Part shown: piece by piece, positions 39,068 through 50,506 of the stretch
Layout of the letters: each line of letters opens with the position of its first letter
Position numbering within the stretch: the stretch's first letter is position 1
DNA from: Diabrotica undecimpunctata
Lineage: Eukaryota > Arthropoda > Insecta > Coleoptera > Chrysomelidae
Direction: 5' to 3'
DNA: 64,000 nt
NCBI RefSeq assembly: GCF_040954645.1
Contig: NC_092808.1
Coordinates: 79,650,389-79,714,388 of the forward strand
Program-made: the position numbers and the translations under genes
Notes under the pieces: generated by a model
Databases searched by the model: none
The model's input: only the letters and a program-made list of their open reading frames with translations
Told to the model about the DNA's origin: nothing

Positions 39068-40538
39068 TCATGATACTATAACTAACAACTGTGACGTAAG
39101 TCCGAGACAACTTTAATGATGCCAAGTTAAATGCTCTATCTGTTGCTATCCTGTGTGCTTCAAAACGTATTTTTATTTATTCATTGGTGTAATAAAGACT
39201 TTGTATATTATATTGTTATATAAATTTTGTGGTGAAAACATTCAGTTTACTGTGTTAATATTACCTAATCTATTTATCGTACGCAACTTCCTCTCGACTA
39301 CCTGTAGCTACTTTATAAACAAGACTAATTATTTGGTTGCCATAATGTATTGTGCAGTGATGAATTGTTTAAACAATTATAATAAAAAAAGTAAAACTTT
39401 TTCGTTTTTTTGTGTTTCCTAGAAACAAACAAATGCGTAAAGTATGAGTCTTCAAGTGGTTTCAGCGAGACAAATTTAATGTAGAAACTGCGAGAATATG
39501 ATCAAAACATTTTACAGAAGTTGACTATTGTTTAAAAGAAAAACTATTGAGATTGCCTGACAAACAATGAAATATTGCTACTAATAGTGTAATTAATTAT
39601 GAAATTGTCACTGAAGAGATCTTTTCCTCGCTAAGCCTTCCTAGTGGCGATACAGAAATTAACCCTAAAGATTTAATTGACAGTTATCAAGATTTTATTA
39701 ATTCGAATATAAAAGACCTGGAATGGGATGGATTGGAAAATTTAGCCGGTTTCATTGCATTTAAGTTACAAAAAAAAAGAAGTACTTGGATATATTCCGG
39801 ACACTAACGATAAATCGTTTACTTGAGTAAACCACGTTTCAGAGGGTGGTTTACTCAAACCAACACTGAATTTTGTAACTAAATGTAGTGAACTGAAACA
39901 TATTTTTCGTAGTTATACTGGCGAAACATTAAAAATAACAAAAAATTATTTAAAAAACTTAATAGAATCTGCAAAATGTATAAATGTTAGCGAAGATGTA
40001 AAATTACTTTTTTTAGATGTAAAATGTATTTTAAAATGTGAATTCTAAATAAAAATATTAAAGATAATTAAAATATCCGCAAAAGAAAAATCACAAAGAT
40101 TGTAAAATAAATGTCTAAATGATATTCATAAAGTCTCAAGTATGACCCGCTTTTCCTTTATGGTTCAAATTCTTTACATTTTACCGGCCTTTTATATTTA
40201 ATTTATGTTTTGTAACAATAATTATTTTGTTTGTAATACACACAATCAAATCGTAGATTCATATATATCTTTAATTCATTTTACAAATTACTTATTAATT
40301 TTCAAACCACGGTTTCACAGAAAGTAACTAATTATGACTTCTTAGTGCAAGATATGGCATCCAGGTATACTTACCGTTAAAGTTGTTCATTAGAGTAATC
40401 GATCAACGTTGCCATATGATGCATCGTTAAAATAAGATACACATAAGTTCCCTGACTTTGTCTCGCTAATGCGTCATGCGCAAAGTCGATTAAAATTAGA
40501 ACGGCAAGTAAGCATATCTTGTTTGTTATAGTATAATG
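39068..40538 (+). mobile_element. P-element-like DNA transposon, internally deleted
   Basis: The left end reads CATGATACTATAACTAACAA from 39069. The right end, read inward on the minus strand from 40538, reads CATTATACTATAACAAACAA: 18 of 20 positions agree. GGACTGGC (39060-39067) precedes the left end and GGACTGGA (40539-40546) follows the right end, an 8-bp target duplication with one change; 8 bp is the P-element length. A second inverted pair, tgacg...cgagacaa (39092-39110) and ttgtctcg...gcgtca (40458-40476), lies just inside. The enclosed gene encodes a THAP domain and a P-type C-terminus. The ends themselves resemble the CATGATG-AAATAAC start of the Drosophila P element (from memory). 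Confidence 0.8.
39345..40053 (+). pseudogene. THAP-domain P-type transposase, centre deleted
   Basis: From ATG 39345: MYCAVMNCLNNYNKKSKTFS (first Cys pair of the C2CH THAP zinc finger). A frameshift follows, then VFPRNKQMRKV*VFKWFQRDK, FNVETARI*SKHFTEVDYC (His of the finger kept; its Cys replaced by TGA), and LKEKLLRLPDKQ. After only ~40 codons comes the C-terminal region: DLEWDGLENLAGFIAFKL, a frameshift in an A-run (39770-39780), then VLGYIPDTNDKSFT*VNHVS, EGGLLKPTLNFVTKCSELKH and FLDVKCILKCEF then stop and aataaa. The large catalytic middle present in P transposases is missing. Its ends and context point to a non-autonomous deletion derivative rather than a domesticated gene. Confidence 0.82.
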
Positions 40539-40546
40539 GGACTGGA

Positions 40547-41454
40547 ATATGTCAAATGTGACAAAAAATGTCAACACAGCTGAATGTTTTGGTTAGAAAA
40601 GTATTAGTAAACAATTTCTTACCGAATAATATTACAGCTCTTGATGTTAAAACTCTACACAACAATTTCTAATCACTTTTTGATGGTTAAATACTTTTAA
40701 AAACTGGTATTTACTGCGATAAACAGCCAATTTTTACACTTATTCACAGAGCGGTATGTACTCGTTCGAATGACATACTGTCAATATAAATTATGTACTT
40801 AAAAAGAAAACGGCACGAAATAAACCCAGTATTCAAGACACTACAAAAACTAGTTTCAGGTTACAAAGGGATCCGAAAATACTTATTTACAGAAAGCCCC
40901 AAACACTTTAACAGATCTGAAATAACTCCCGCATTTAATAAGAAATATATGTTGTTTTAGCAAAGTCTAGCAAAGAAAAATTAACCCTATCCCTAAGTGT
41001 TAAATTTTTTTTTAAATATTTTGTAGATGTAATGACAAAAGATAAACATTATAAGATATGTGAAAAACTGGAGAACTATTACAAGATTTCTATAATCATG
41101 AATTATTTCACTTTTAAATACATCAAACTGGCTATTCAAATCTAAATAAAAACCAATAAAGTACTTGGTTATGATTTGGTGATAGGAACAATTTGATTAT
41201 AAGACTGCCTTTTCTAATAATGTATTATTTGCTTTAATAAAATGCAGTTAATTAGTTAGTTGCCAGCTATGTATCTGGTAACAGCACAAAAAGGCAGGGT
41301 TTAAAGCATTTTAGTTCCATGAATCTACCTTGGCATGCTTGAATTAGTAACAGCATTAGATATGGCTATTGTTAACATCTTCTTTCAAAATAGAAAAAAT
41401 CAATTTGTACGTACAAAAGTGCACAAAAGCAGTCACAAATAGATTATTTCATTA
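40547..41454. other. AT-rich stretch, no gene seen
   Basis: No coding or repeat structure supported. Confidence 0.4.
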
Positions 41455-42565
41455 CAAGAAAAAATGATATACATAAATGTAAGGACTGCATGGTAATAGT
41501 TATTGAGACAGTAAGCCCACAACATAAGTTGCTTGTATAGGATATCGAAAAAAAAGTGAATCCAAACCAAGATATCGAAGAGGAGCACAAAAATCAGGTG
41601 GTGGATGTTAAAAGATGAGAAAGAAGATATGTTCAGGGCAAAAATAGTAGACAAAATGAGTTGGAAGATTCCAAAGGAAGTTCTAATACCATGAAGGAAA
41701 ATGGAAGATATTATTAAAGGAAAGGAAAGAAATTTGAAAAGAATTAGATCTGGTAGTGGTGTAAAGGAGAAACAATAATAGAGAGAAAAAGAGAGAACAG
41801 TGGCAAGAAAATAGATCGGACAAGATCTTCAAAGCTTTACAGTTGCCAAAGTGACAGTAGCAAAAGCTAAAGCAAAAGCGTATAATAATCTATAAGTACT
41901 AAGAAGGAGAAGCCAAGATTTATAAAATAGCCAAACATAGGACAAAGAATGCCAAAGATGTTAATCAGGTTAGATGTATCCGATATAAAAATAGTAAAAT
42001 ATAATTCACGAAAAGGATGTCAAAAAGATATGGAAAAAAGTACTTTGACATATTCTTAAAAGAAGAATTTGACAGACAAACAGTTGAGTTAACGGAGACA
42101 GTAACAGCAATGATGACCAAAATAACAAAAGAAAAAGTGGCTCAAGAAATTTAAAGAATGAAGAAAGAAAAAGCAGTGGGACCAGATGATATTCCTGGGG
42201 GAAGTGTAGATAACATTAGGAGAGACAGGGACAAATTGGTTAACAGGTCTATTTATTAGAATTAAGGAAGCTGGACAAATGCCACACAACTGGTGAAGCA
42301 GTGTGTTAGTACTTGTCTACAAGAACAACGTAGATATACAACATTGTACAAACTACACAGTTATAAAACTACTTAGTCACATACACCACGAAAATATGGC
42401 AGAGAGTAAGTGATCGACGGATACGTAAAGAAACCGAAATATTCGATATAAGTTTGGATTTATGCAGGGCAGATCAACAACAGATGCAATTTTCATTACA
42501 AGGCAGTTGATGGAAAAATACAAGAATAAAGAAACAAACACTCGTATAGTATTCCTGGGATGAGA
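41455..42565 (+). pseudogene. LINE ORF2 central part, endonuclease end to RT start (RTE/CR1-like)
   Basis: The + strand reads CKDCMVIVIETVSPQHKLLV and a basic linker typical of the end of the endonuclease. Next come KIYKIAKHRTKNAKDVNQVR, FTKRMSKRYGKKYFDIFLKE, KEKVAQEI*RMKKEKAVGPD and DIPGGSVD, the LKNGKAVGPDDIP-type motif that precedes RT, then YAGQINNRCN-like and SYSIPG scraps. Many stops and frameshifts occur. The copy stops at ~42565, where a repeat unit begins; the catalytic box is not present. Confidence 0.75.
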
Positions 42566-42690
42566 AACATATACATTCATATATCGGTGGTTAATACACA
42601 AAACACAACCTTTTAGTCTGTAAGAGATAGCACAATCTGAATCAAATAAAAACAAACCTTCTTCCTGTATGCATATTCGTCGCACATTAT
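42553..42690. repeat. Solo diverged copy of the 277-bp repeat of 58.7-59.3 kb
   Basis: Shares an ordered set of words with those units: a ggtggttaatacacaaaac word, ccttttagtc, a tgcaatct/cacaatct word and aaaccttct. Divergence is high, so homology is likely but not certain. Confidence 0.5.
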
Positions 42691-42993
42691 GAAAATCGTC
42701 TGTATGTAATAAAAGTAATGAAATATTAATACAATCGTTTAAGTAAGTGACTAAGAGTAAAAAATTTCTTGAATAAAAAAAATGTATCAATACGACGAGT
42801 GAGAATACGTAAAAATAAGTTACAAAATAGTAAAGCTTCATTTTCAATCATCTGTATGTAATAAAAAGAATAAATTATAAATATAATCGTTTAAGAAGTG
42901 ACTAAGAATGAAAAATTTAACTTAAAAAAAATGTATTACTACGACGAGAATACGTAAAAATAAGTTACAAAATAGTAAAGCTTCATTTTTCTC
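42690..42993. repeat. Two-copy tandem duplication, 152-bp unit
   Basis: ctgtatgtaataaaa, atcgtttaag, gtgactaag, a gacga...gagaatacgtaaaaa word and agttacaaaatagtaaagc recur in the same order 152 bases apart. The second half of each unit is nearly identical. Confidence 0.9.
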
Positions 42994-43343
42994 ACCTATA
43001 AATTATTAGACCTCTTGAGAACACACCTTTCGTTATACAATGAAATCCCTTTGGAAGTAGTAAATTTTTCAATATATAATGTCAGTGGTAACAATTCGAT
43101 CGGCGGGTAGAATACGGTACCGATAAAAACTTTATTGATAGCAATAAATATTTATTTACTTTTAAAGGAACACGAGAATCTCGAGAATATCAGATATTGG
43201 TTAGTTTATTTTATTTCTGCCGTTTTATAAATGTAGGGTATACAATTATTTCGGATTTATGATACAATTTACCTCACTCGTTATACCAGTAAAAAGTTAG
43301 TATTTTGACCCAGAACAGATTTAAGTACATTATTTATTTAGTA

Positions 43344-43348
<5 letters not shown>

Positions 43349-43412
<64 letters not shown>
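43349..43412. repeat. (TA)n microsatellite, ~64 bp
   Basis: TA dinucleotide run followed by tatattgtatatgttgtatatat decay. Confidence 0.97.
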
Positions 43413-43414
<2 letters not shown>

Positions 43415-43807
43415 TTGTATATGTTGTATATATATGTTTTATCAAGTAGGTTTTGACCAGTTATAAAAGCCAGGTAACTGTACTTTGATTCATTGTCATA
43501 ATAAATTAATATCCAATTACTTAATAAGTTGGGGACTATTTCCTAACGGAAATAGCACATACTCATTAATATTTTTATATTTATACAGTTCACTATCGAA
43601 AACCTATGCAACTGAATTTTCAGATCTCATAGCCATGTAAATTGACGGATACGTCTAACACCGTTAGAAACCTGATATTAATAACTATTTCAAAGCAATT
43701 GCTTAAAATAATATCTGAATTTATTAAATTACCACATAAACGAGAAGTGTAACAGGTAACAGGCAATCTTCTGCGTTAAAAACCAGCGCCTTGGGGCAAA
43801 AAATGCT

Positions 43808-43993
43808 GGTGATGAGTTTACCTATCTGCGGTGATGAGTTTATCTACCTCCAAAGGATGGCGGTGATCAGTTTACTATATCTCGGAGGGTCTAATAATTT
43901 TATGGGGGGCTATAAAGTGATGAGTCCGTACATGTCCAAACTCATTACTAATTATCATAAATGAACTCGTATGTAGTAGAAACTCATCACCGC
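43808..43993. repeat. ggtgatgagttta motif cluster with inverted copy
   Basis: Direct copies at 43808-43820, 43830-43842, 43862-43874 (gatcag variant) and 43917-43925 (partial), plus an inverted copy (agaaactcatcaccgc) at 43978-43993. It lies in a GC-richer patch of about 350 bp. Confidence 0.65.
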
Positions 43994-45735
43994 AATAAAA
44001 CCAGTGATTCTTAAATAGAGCCGAAGAGATTTGCTAACTGATAACTGGCCTACCTGCACTCCGTGGCAGGTACACACCATTAAAGGTTTGATAATTAAAA
44101 AAACTAATCCAAGTCTAGAGGTGTTAGGTCAAATTTGTTACTAGATATTATTGCACAATGAAATATAAAATTCAATATTTCTTTTTTTGTGCCACTAATT
44201 CTATATTACCTTCTTAAATTACCCTGAGTTTGCATTTGCTTTTTCAGTAGGTATAAATGATGAAATTTGAAGTAGTTTAACTAATAAATATTAATTTTCT
44301 ACTCTTAATATAATCCGACGAGCGATTTTCCAAAATTTTATTTTTTAGACCCTTGATTTCTAATAACTCTTTTAACTGTTCGCAAATACAAACAAAATTT
44401 TAAACTTTCCTTGATGTCTTCCATCTAATGAAACCAAAGCTTAAACTACTGCTTTTTACGTGAAAACACGTAGAATGCAATTAATTGTAAATTCACTGAA
44501 CTTCGTATTGTTCAAATTTGCATAGAAACTTCATCGAAACTCTGAATTTGACAGCACAATTTACCTCTAGGATTTGTTTCTCATATTAACTGCATTACTG
44601 AATTGGTGTGAAAGTATGTGCGCGCTCATAAATATACAGATATCTTTTAAAAATATAAATAGATAGTGAAACACTTCCTGTTTTATTAACAGGTTTACCA
44701 GTTAAGTACTGTTCATAACTACTAATAACTGCATTAAGAAAGACAAAAAGTATTTAAATAAACAACCAATGTTTAGAGCAAGACTACAATAGAATCCTAA
44801 CGACTTAGAAAAAACTAAAAACTGAGAAAGGTGTTTGAAGTTTTAAAAATCTAAAAGACAAAATAAGATGTTATATAAGAAAATCCAGTTTAGCATATTT
44901 ATTAAACTACAATGATGTAAAATATCATAATCTATACTTTAAAGAAGCTAAAATATTCATAAATTGTAGTAGTATATACATAGTTTAGTTTAATAATTAA
45001 TTAAAAATATTTTAGAATTTAAATAGTGTATTTTTAAGATATCTAAAAATCGGTTTTGTTATTTTTTATATAAATTTATTTTGACAAACTATCTGACTAA
45101 AAAAAGAACCTCAAAGAACTATGTTATATAAAACGTTGTTGCTAGTTACAACAGTATCATAAATGATATTAAGTTACTATCAACAAAATAAGTTGTTTAC
45201 TTTTTACCATATTTAACATTAGTCCCAACGTACCGGTTTTGTACTGGCTTTTTCTTGTACCATACCTGTTCTTTTCTGATCTTCTTAAGCATTCATCTGT
45301 GCATTTCGCAGCGATAGATAATATATGGTAATTTTCATGAAACTTTTTTCTATATAGTCATACTGTTCGGTATTAATTTGATTCTTCGTGGTACTTCAAT
45401 AGCTGCTTTTTAAAGCTTTTTCCAAAATATTACAAAGTGAAGAAATTATAAAAAATGATCTGGATTTTTCTCCAACTTTGGAAATATATTTATTAAAGTC
45501 TTCAGTTATCTTATTAATGTTGGTTATTGATTAATTATTTGCAGTAACTTACTATTTATTTCATGTTTTTGATAATATGACCACTATTAGGTAGAGTTAT
45601 TAACTATTTTTCAGAGATTTTTGGAACATTTCTTATTTTTAATAATTTCTTGTCAAAAATAATATACTCTACATGGATTATATTGAAATTTGTTTGTCAT
45701 AGAAGAAACAACTAGATGTGCTCGATTTTAACCAT

Positions 45736-46140
45736 CCATTTTTTTAAATCTAATCGTTATTATGTGATGTGTCGTGTCCATGATAATCTGAGCATGCTGC
45801 GATAAAACTACATTTCAGAGGCTATTAGCTGTCTCCTGGTATTTAATTTTAATGTCCAGGCTTCAACTCCATACAGAACGCCTGACCGAACGTAGCATTA
45901 ATACCTCTAATTTGGATGTCTAAGCTAGTTTTCGGTTAAATATACATAATTGGGTTTCATTTATTGTACAACATATTCCTAACCTGTTCCATTTTTATTT
46001 TTATTTCTCTATTCGGATGTCACTTATCATTTAGTACTACTACCAAGTATCTAAATTTGTGAACTTGTTCTGTTAAGTTTTAAGTTAATATGACAATGGT
46101 CTTTTCTAAACGTTTTAATGAAAATTAATTTTAATAAAAT
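45736..46140 (-). pseudogene. Old copy of the LINE family at 37.8-38.8 kb
   Basis: Minus strand shows LTEQVHKFRYLVVVLNDK (F-K-Y-L-G motif), HPNREIKIKMEQVRNML, then frame changes with a degenerate YVWSVLLYG-like block and CRSMLRLSWTRHIT, the same block order as the inserted LINE at 37.8 kb. Stops are frequent. Confidence 0.6.
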
Positions 46141-46957
46141 TTTGTATTTGTATTTTGTTTATTTTACATAGATCAATCTTATTTTTGAATATTTCCGTTT
46201 CTTCATCTATTGTCTACCAATTTTTACTCCATCCTACATTTAAAAGATAACACACTTATTAACAAAAAAAAAACATTTTTACTTATATAAAAGATCCTGT
46301 GAAAAACTAAAAAAAACTTTAAAAAAAAGCTGTCCGGTGTATAATTCTTTCAGCTCGTAGTTGTTATGCCAGTTTTGTTAAACTAGGTTATGTTTAACCG
46401 CTTAACTTTTTAGAAAAACACTCAAAAAGAACGGCGAAAAAATATTTACATTGATGCACTCTTTGAGGCCTTCCAGTCTGAATGTTATGGAAGCTAATAT
46501 AATTTTTATGTATTAGGGGACGACAAACGAGCGAGTCAACTCAAAAAAATTTGATAAAAATGGGATGGCGAGCTTTTAGTTTTATGAAACAAGGCATATT
46601 GAAGAAAAAATGTACGTGAGGGTATACGCTGTTTTTCGTGTCAGTTGAAAATGATTGTGCTATAAAGTATTTGAATGTGAAACGGTAAATTCGACAGTCT
46701 AACTTTTTATATTTCGGATATATTATTACATTGCTTATCTGTATGTAAAGAAAGCAATTGAAAAGTTTTTATGATATTTTTATTAGTTCTCACATAGTTT
46801 TCTCTTTGTTTCAGGTATGTATGTTGGCTGATAATAAGCGTAAGTGTTTGTAAAATATTTAAAGTAAAAGTTTTAAACAGTAAACTAGAATAAAATATCG
46901 TACATGGTAAAATATAATTAAAAGTAAAATAACTCTTTTTCACGTTTAAGGTTTGTG
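46141..46957. other. AT-rich stretch, no gene seen
   Basis: Nothing supported. Confidence 0.4.
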
Positions 46958-47229
46958 TTAACCCTTAAACAACGACGTTTAATTTTGTTGCGTAAAGTAC
47001 TTACATCATTTTTTATGAAAACGTATTTTACCAATTAAATGTATGTTTTAGAAAAAAAATAAATAAATAACTTATTAACATATATCTAGGAACTTTAATA
47101 AATTAAAAAATGTTAAACAAAATTAAAATATGAAAATTAATTATTGTCTTCAGTACAATGCGGATGATACTTGAGATGTTTGACACTGTTTTATGGTTTT
47201 AGCAAAAAAAATTTGCAATTAGTACATTT

Positions 47230-48927
47230 AAAATTCACCTTTTTATAATGTGAACGAGGATCCAAACTGCTCCTTTCTCGTTTCTTTTGATCTATTGGCT
47301 AGGCTTGATTTTCTTGCTCTGGAGTATTTATCTTTTATATGTATCTGCCAGTCTCCGTTGCATGTTGGGTATAGCTAGCAGCTGGCCTAGCGTTTGAGGA
47401 TATTGTGTTTTGATGAGAAATCTTGATTCTTAGCTACATATTTGACGAAACTGTACAGAGCAGTAATATCAAAAAGGTTCATAAACAGTCGATAAAGCCA
47501 GCGCGAAGTGAGTAGAACACATGCGTAGTCCCGAATTATTTTCTCGGCACTATCAACTACCTCTTTGGTGGATATGTTTAATAACATCATTTCTGGTTTT
47601 CTATTTTCTTTATCAGAAACAGACTTCTGACCCTCATGTTGCGTGGACAGAACATGGATCAGTTTTCTTTGGTACATAAGATACAATTAGTAACTTTTTC
47701 CGAAAAGGAAAGTTCAGAAAAAAAAATAGCTTGGTTTTAGAGTTGTTTAGATCCCTTAAAATGTCGGACTTGTATTTTCGAACAGTTCCAATTAGGATTA
47801 GATTTTTAATTAGAAGAGTTTCGTTTAAGGCTAGGGACATAAAGAAATTATCTGTAGTAACTCTGTCTGTGTAAATTTGCAAATTATACAGGTATGTTGT
47901 TTTCACGGCTACTATTGTCAATATCTTATCACCACACTTTACAGGCTTTGAGCTCATGTATTGTTAAATGGACACTTTCCTCTAAAATCTATCCGCTGTT
48001 CATTCACAGTTACTTGTTCATAGGAAAAAAACGCCTCTAAACAAGTCGTAACAAAAGTTTAGCTTGTCTGTTTCACGCCTTTCTTGTTTTATTATTAAAT
48101 TTGCTTATCTGAGTAAATCTGTAATGAGGCATTGACCCAATAAATGCATCAAGTTTAATAATATCAATGTCTTTGCATATTATGTTCTGGATGCTGGATT
48201 TTATTCACTGTAAATTTGATATAGATGAATTGCTTCTTGGATCGTATATTCATAGAAACTTGCTCTCATGTCATCATTTAAAAAATTGTTAAAAATCTCA
48301 AATATTTCATTGGCATTGCTATCATATGCCACTGACCCTGGTTTGGTAGTAACAGTATTTCTCAACAAACGTCGAGATGAAAGAGGAGCGTCACAGCACC
48401 ACAAATCTCCAGATTGTTCAGTTTACATTTTATTGCTTCGTCTAAATTCCTCCTCTATAAGTTCTCCTTTCGTCTGTTCACCAACCCCATTATTTACTAT
48501 CGTATCTTCAGCCGCCTCATCTTTGACCTCCTCAACACCTATGTTAATATGGTATGTAATTTTTGATCAACTGCCTGTTTTCTTCTAACACAAAATCGGG
48601 ATCTTGATCGTCATCATAAGTTTGATTTTTCTTATCGCTTTGAAGCGATAAAAAATAATGCAATGAAAAATCCAAGGACGCAGAAATCCGGGCCGTAGAA
48701 GAATGTCCTAGATGAGAAATTTAAGAGAGTGGTTTGGCTGTACCACTAACGAATTATTCAAAACAGCAGTAAATACTAGAATCGCCCTAATGATATCCAA
48801 TCTCCGATAGGAGAGGCTCTCATAGAAGAAGAAGATCGCTCTGATTATCAGTGTCAAATTCAGTAAAATTATTTATTATGTCCTTAAGCTCAGCTTGGGT
48901 TAACGGTTGTTGGTAATGTTTGGACAT
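47230..48927 (-). pseudogene. piggyBac transposase, broken, first catalytic Asp changed
   Basis: Minus strand: MSKHYQQPLTQAELKDIINN and an acidic DTDNQSD start, then, beyond the inserted LINE scrap, KKNQTYDDDQDPDFVLEEN. The N-terminal domain continues with SNANEIFEIFNNFLNDDMRA (48404-48201). The first catalytic region reads YEQVTVNEQRIDFRGKCPFN, where VDE is expected; AAT replaces the Asp codon at 48002-48004. Then KPVKCGDKILTI, RVTTDNFFMSLALNE (second Asp present), LIGTVRKYKS and IVSYVPKK. After a frameshift come KEVVDSAEKIIRDYACVLLT and SRWLYRLFMNLFDITALYSF (third Asp region). The Cys-rich C-terminal domain is barely readable. Multiple stops and frameshifts make it inactive. Confidence 0.8.
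48644..48834 (+). mobile_element. LINE 3' scrap inserted in the piggyBac-like gene
   Basis: Encodes LREWFGCTTNELFKTAVNTR and IALMISNLR then stop, followed by gaagaagaag, the same family as 17028-17346. The words atcgctttga (48634-48643) and atcgctctga (48835-48844) flank it as a 10-bp target duplication with one later change. On the other strand the piggyBac N-terminus continues on both sides of the insert. Confidence 0.85.
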
Positions 48928-49739
48928 TTTTGTATTGTTAACGTATAAAATGTTTTTTGTAACATTTGAAAGGAAAATTCCAAGTGGTTGGCTTTAGACC
49001 ATAGTTTAAAAAAACACGAAAAGGTAAAATTATAGAAAATGTAATTACTGACCTCACAGAATATATTTTATTAAAATTTAAAAAATTTCCATTGTTTTAT
49101 TTCTTTATAGCTATTTTGTTTAGATCATTGATAAGAAAAACAGGAACACTGCAGGAGTGTTATATGAAACAGGTACCAACAACAAATAATTTGTCTTAAC
49201 TTAAAACCTCAAATATACAATAAATAATTCGAACCATTCGTTTTTGAGGAAGATAAAAAAATACGAAGGATCAGAAAGTGTGCTACATTTCTCTGGGTTA
49301 TTTATAAAGTTAAAATAAGTTTAAATAAAAAAGAAGCAATACTTTATTTTTCCCATCCTTCTATCTAATGGAAGTTTATTCAAATCATTATTATTTCTAA
49401 ATCAAAAATCCGTCCACTTAAGTTACCCCATATGGACCCATAAATCTTCTAGCCTTATTATCCAAAATATTCAAAAAAACACTTCAGAGAGGAATAAAAG
49501 AAGCAATCCAACCTGACAGCGCAATACTCACTACGCAATAGTGAGTACTTTTAATCAGTATTCACAGATATATAGCATGCATTCTATAAAGTGTGGACAA
49601 GGGTTTAATATTCAAAATTAAAAAAATATGTTCAGTTATTTGTACTTAATGTTCAAATCTTGTATTTCGAACAAATAGTTAACCAAAACATAAAAAAGAA
49701 AAAATATTTTTCATTGGTTTTATTGTAACTGAGATAACT
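48928..49739. other. AT-rich stretch, no gene seen
   Basis: Nothing supported; the missing end of the piggyBac-like copy would be expected in the first few hundred bases but is not visible. Confidence 0.4.
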
Positions 49740-50506
49740 GGATTTGAAATTCAGCCCATCAACAGGTCCGCGAAGGATAAACATATAAAACAAGACAGAA
49801 TTAATGTTGATAATCTGTGAATTAAAACTGTTGCGAGTGAGTATAGGAGACAAATGGATGAGGAAATAGAGAGCCTGGAAGAGGGGGAAAATCCTAAGTG
49901 ATAAGGCCACAATCTTGAACCGATGGGCTGCATTTTTCGACGAAAAATTTATCGGCCATTATATCGAAGAAGCAGATAACACCGTAGCAGATCGAAATGA
50001 TTGGAATTTATTTAACCCAAATAAACGACCACCTACCACTGAAAAGGTTGCCCAAGCCATTAATAAGCTTAAAAATAATAAATTACAAAGAAATGATCAA
50101 ATTTGTAGGGGCATCTATAAGAATAGTGGCGACGTCGTGCTAGAAGCACTGCATAAACTTTTACTTCTTGTAGGGCAAAATAAGACCATGCTCTGTATAT
50201 GGTCTCAAGGCGTGATATGCCCGCTACATAAAAACGGCAGCAGCCCGTGCTGCAAGTTTACATAATTGGCATAGTTGGCATATTTGGAAAATACCGGGCC
50301 GGATTAACTCCAGCAAAATCAACAATTGATCAGATTGATTCAATAAGACAAATCCTCGAGAAAACATTAGAATTTAACATTAAACTCTGTCACTTTCTCG
50401 TCGACTTCAAGGCCGCATATCACAGCGTCAAAAGAACAGTACTATACCAATCAATGCGTGAGTTTGGCATACCAGAAAAACTTATTTGATTAACAAGAAT
50501 AACAAT
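49740..50506 (+). pseudogene. RTE-like LINE, part before the nested insertion
   Basis: Reads YRRQMDEEIESLEEGENPK, then in the next frame SDKATILNRWAAFFDEKFIG, PTTEKVAQAINKLKNNKLQR (the K-N-x-K-A-P-G-type region before RT), WSQGVICPLHKNGS and, after a gap, YRAGLTPAKSTIDQIDSIRQ, HFLVDFKAAYHSVKRTVLY and REFGIPEKLI*LTRIT. The frame is cut at agaataacaat (50496-50506). The continuation of the same protein is at 53599. The LINE is itself frameshifted and stop-containing. Confidence 0.85.

Larger units (their letters stand above)
42994..45735. other. AT-rich stretch with a (TA)n tract and a short repeat cluster
   Basis: No supported gene. It holds the (TA)n tract at 43349-43412, the ggtgatgagttta cluster at 43808-43993 and the 19-bp word at 44049-44067 that is shared with 2334-2352. 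Confidence 0.5.
46958..48927 (-). mobile_element. piggyBac-like element, older copy, one end found
   Basis: A transposase remnant on the minus strand starts at a Met codon at 48927. Downstream of its C-terminus, TTAACCCTTAAACAACGACG at 46958-46977 has the form of a piggyBac end (TTAA target followed by CCCTT, as in the copy at 54006). No matching inverted end was found upstream of 48927, so that end is lost or too diverged. A LINE scrap is inserted at 48644-48834. Confidence 0.6.

Noticed and set aside
42377..42847. 156-codon minus-strand ORF with membrane-like composition
   Set aside because: It overlaps the LINE remnant and repeat units on the other strand; hydrophobicity follows from AT-rich codons and no family is recognisable.
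43900..43995. Hammerhead-ribozyme-like motif (gtgatgagtcc ... aaac; gaaactcatcacc)
   Set aside because: The core lacks the invariant C of CUGAUGA and the segments that should form stem II are not complementary, so no ribozyme fold can be supported.
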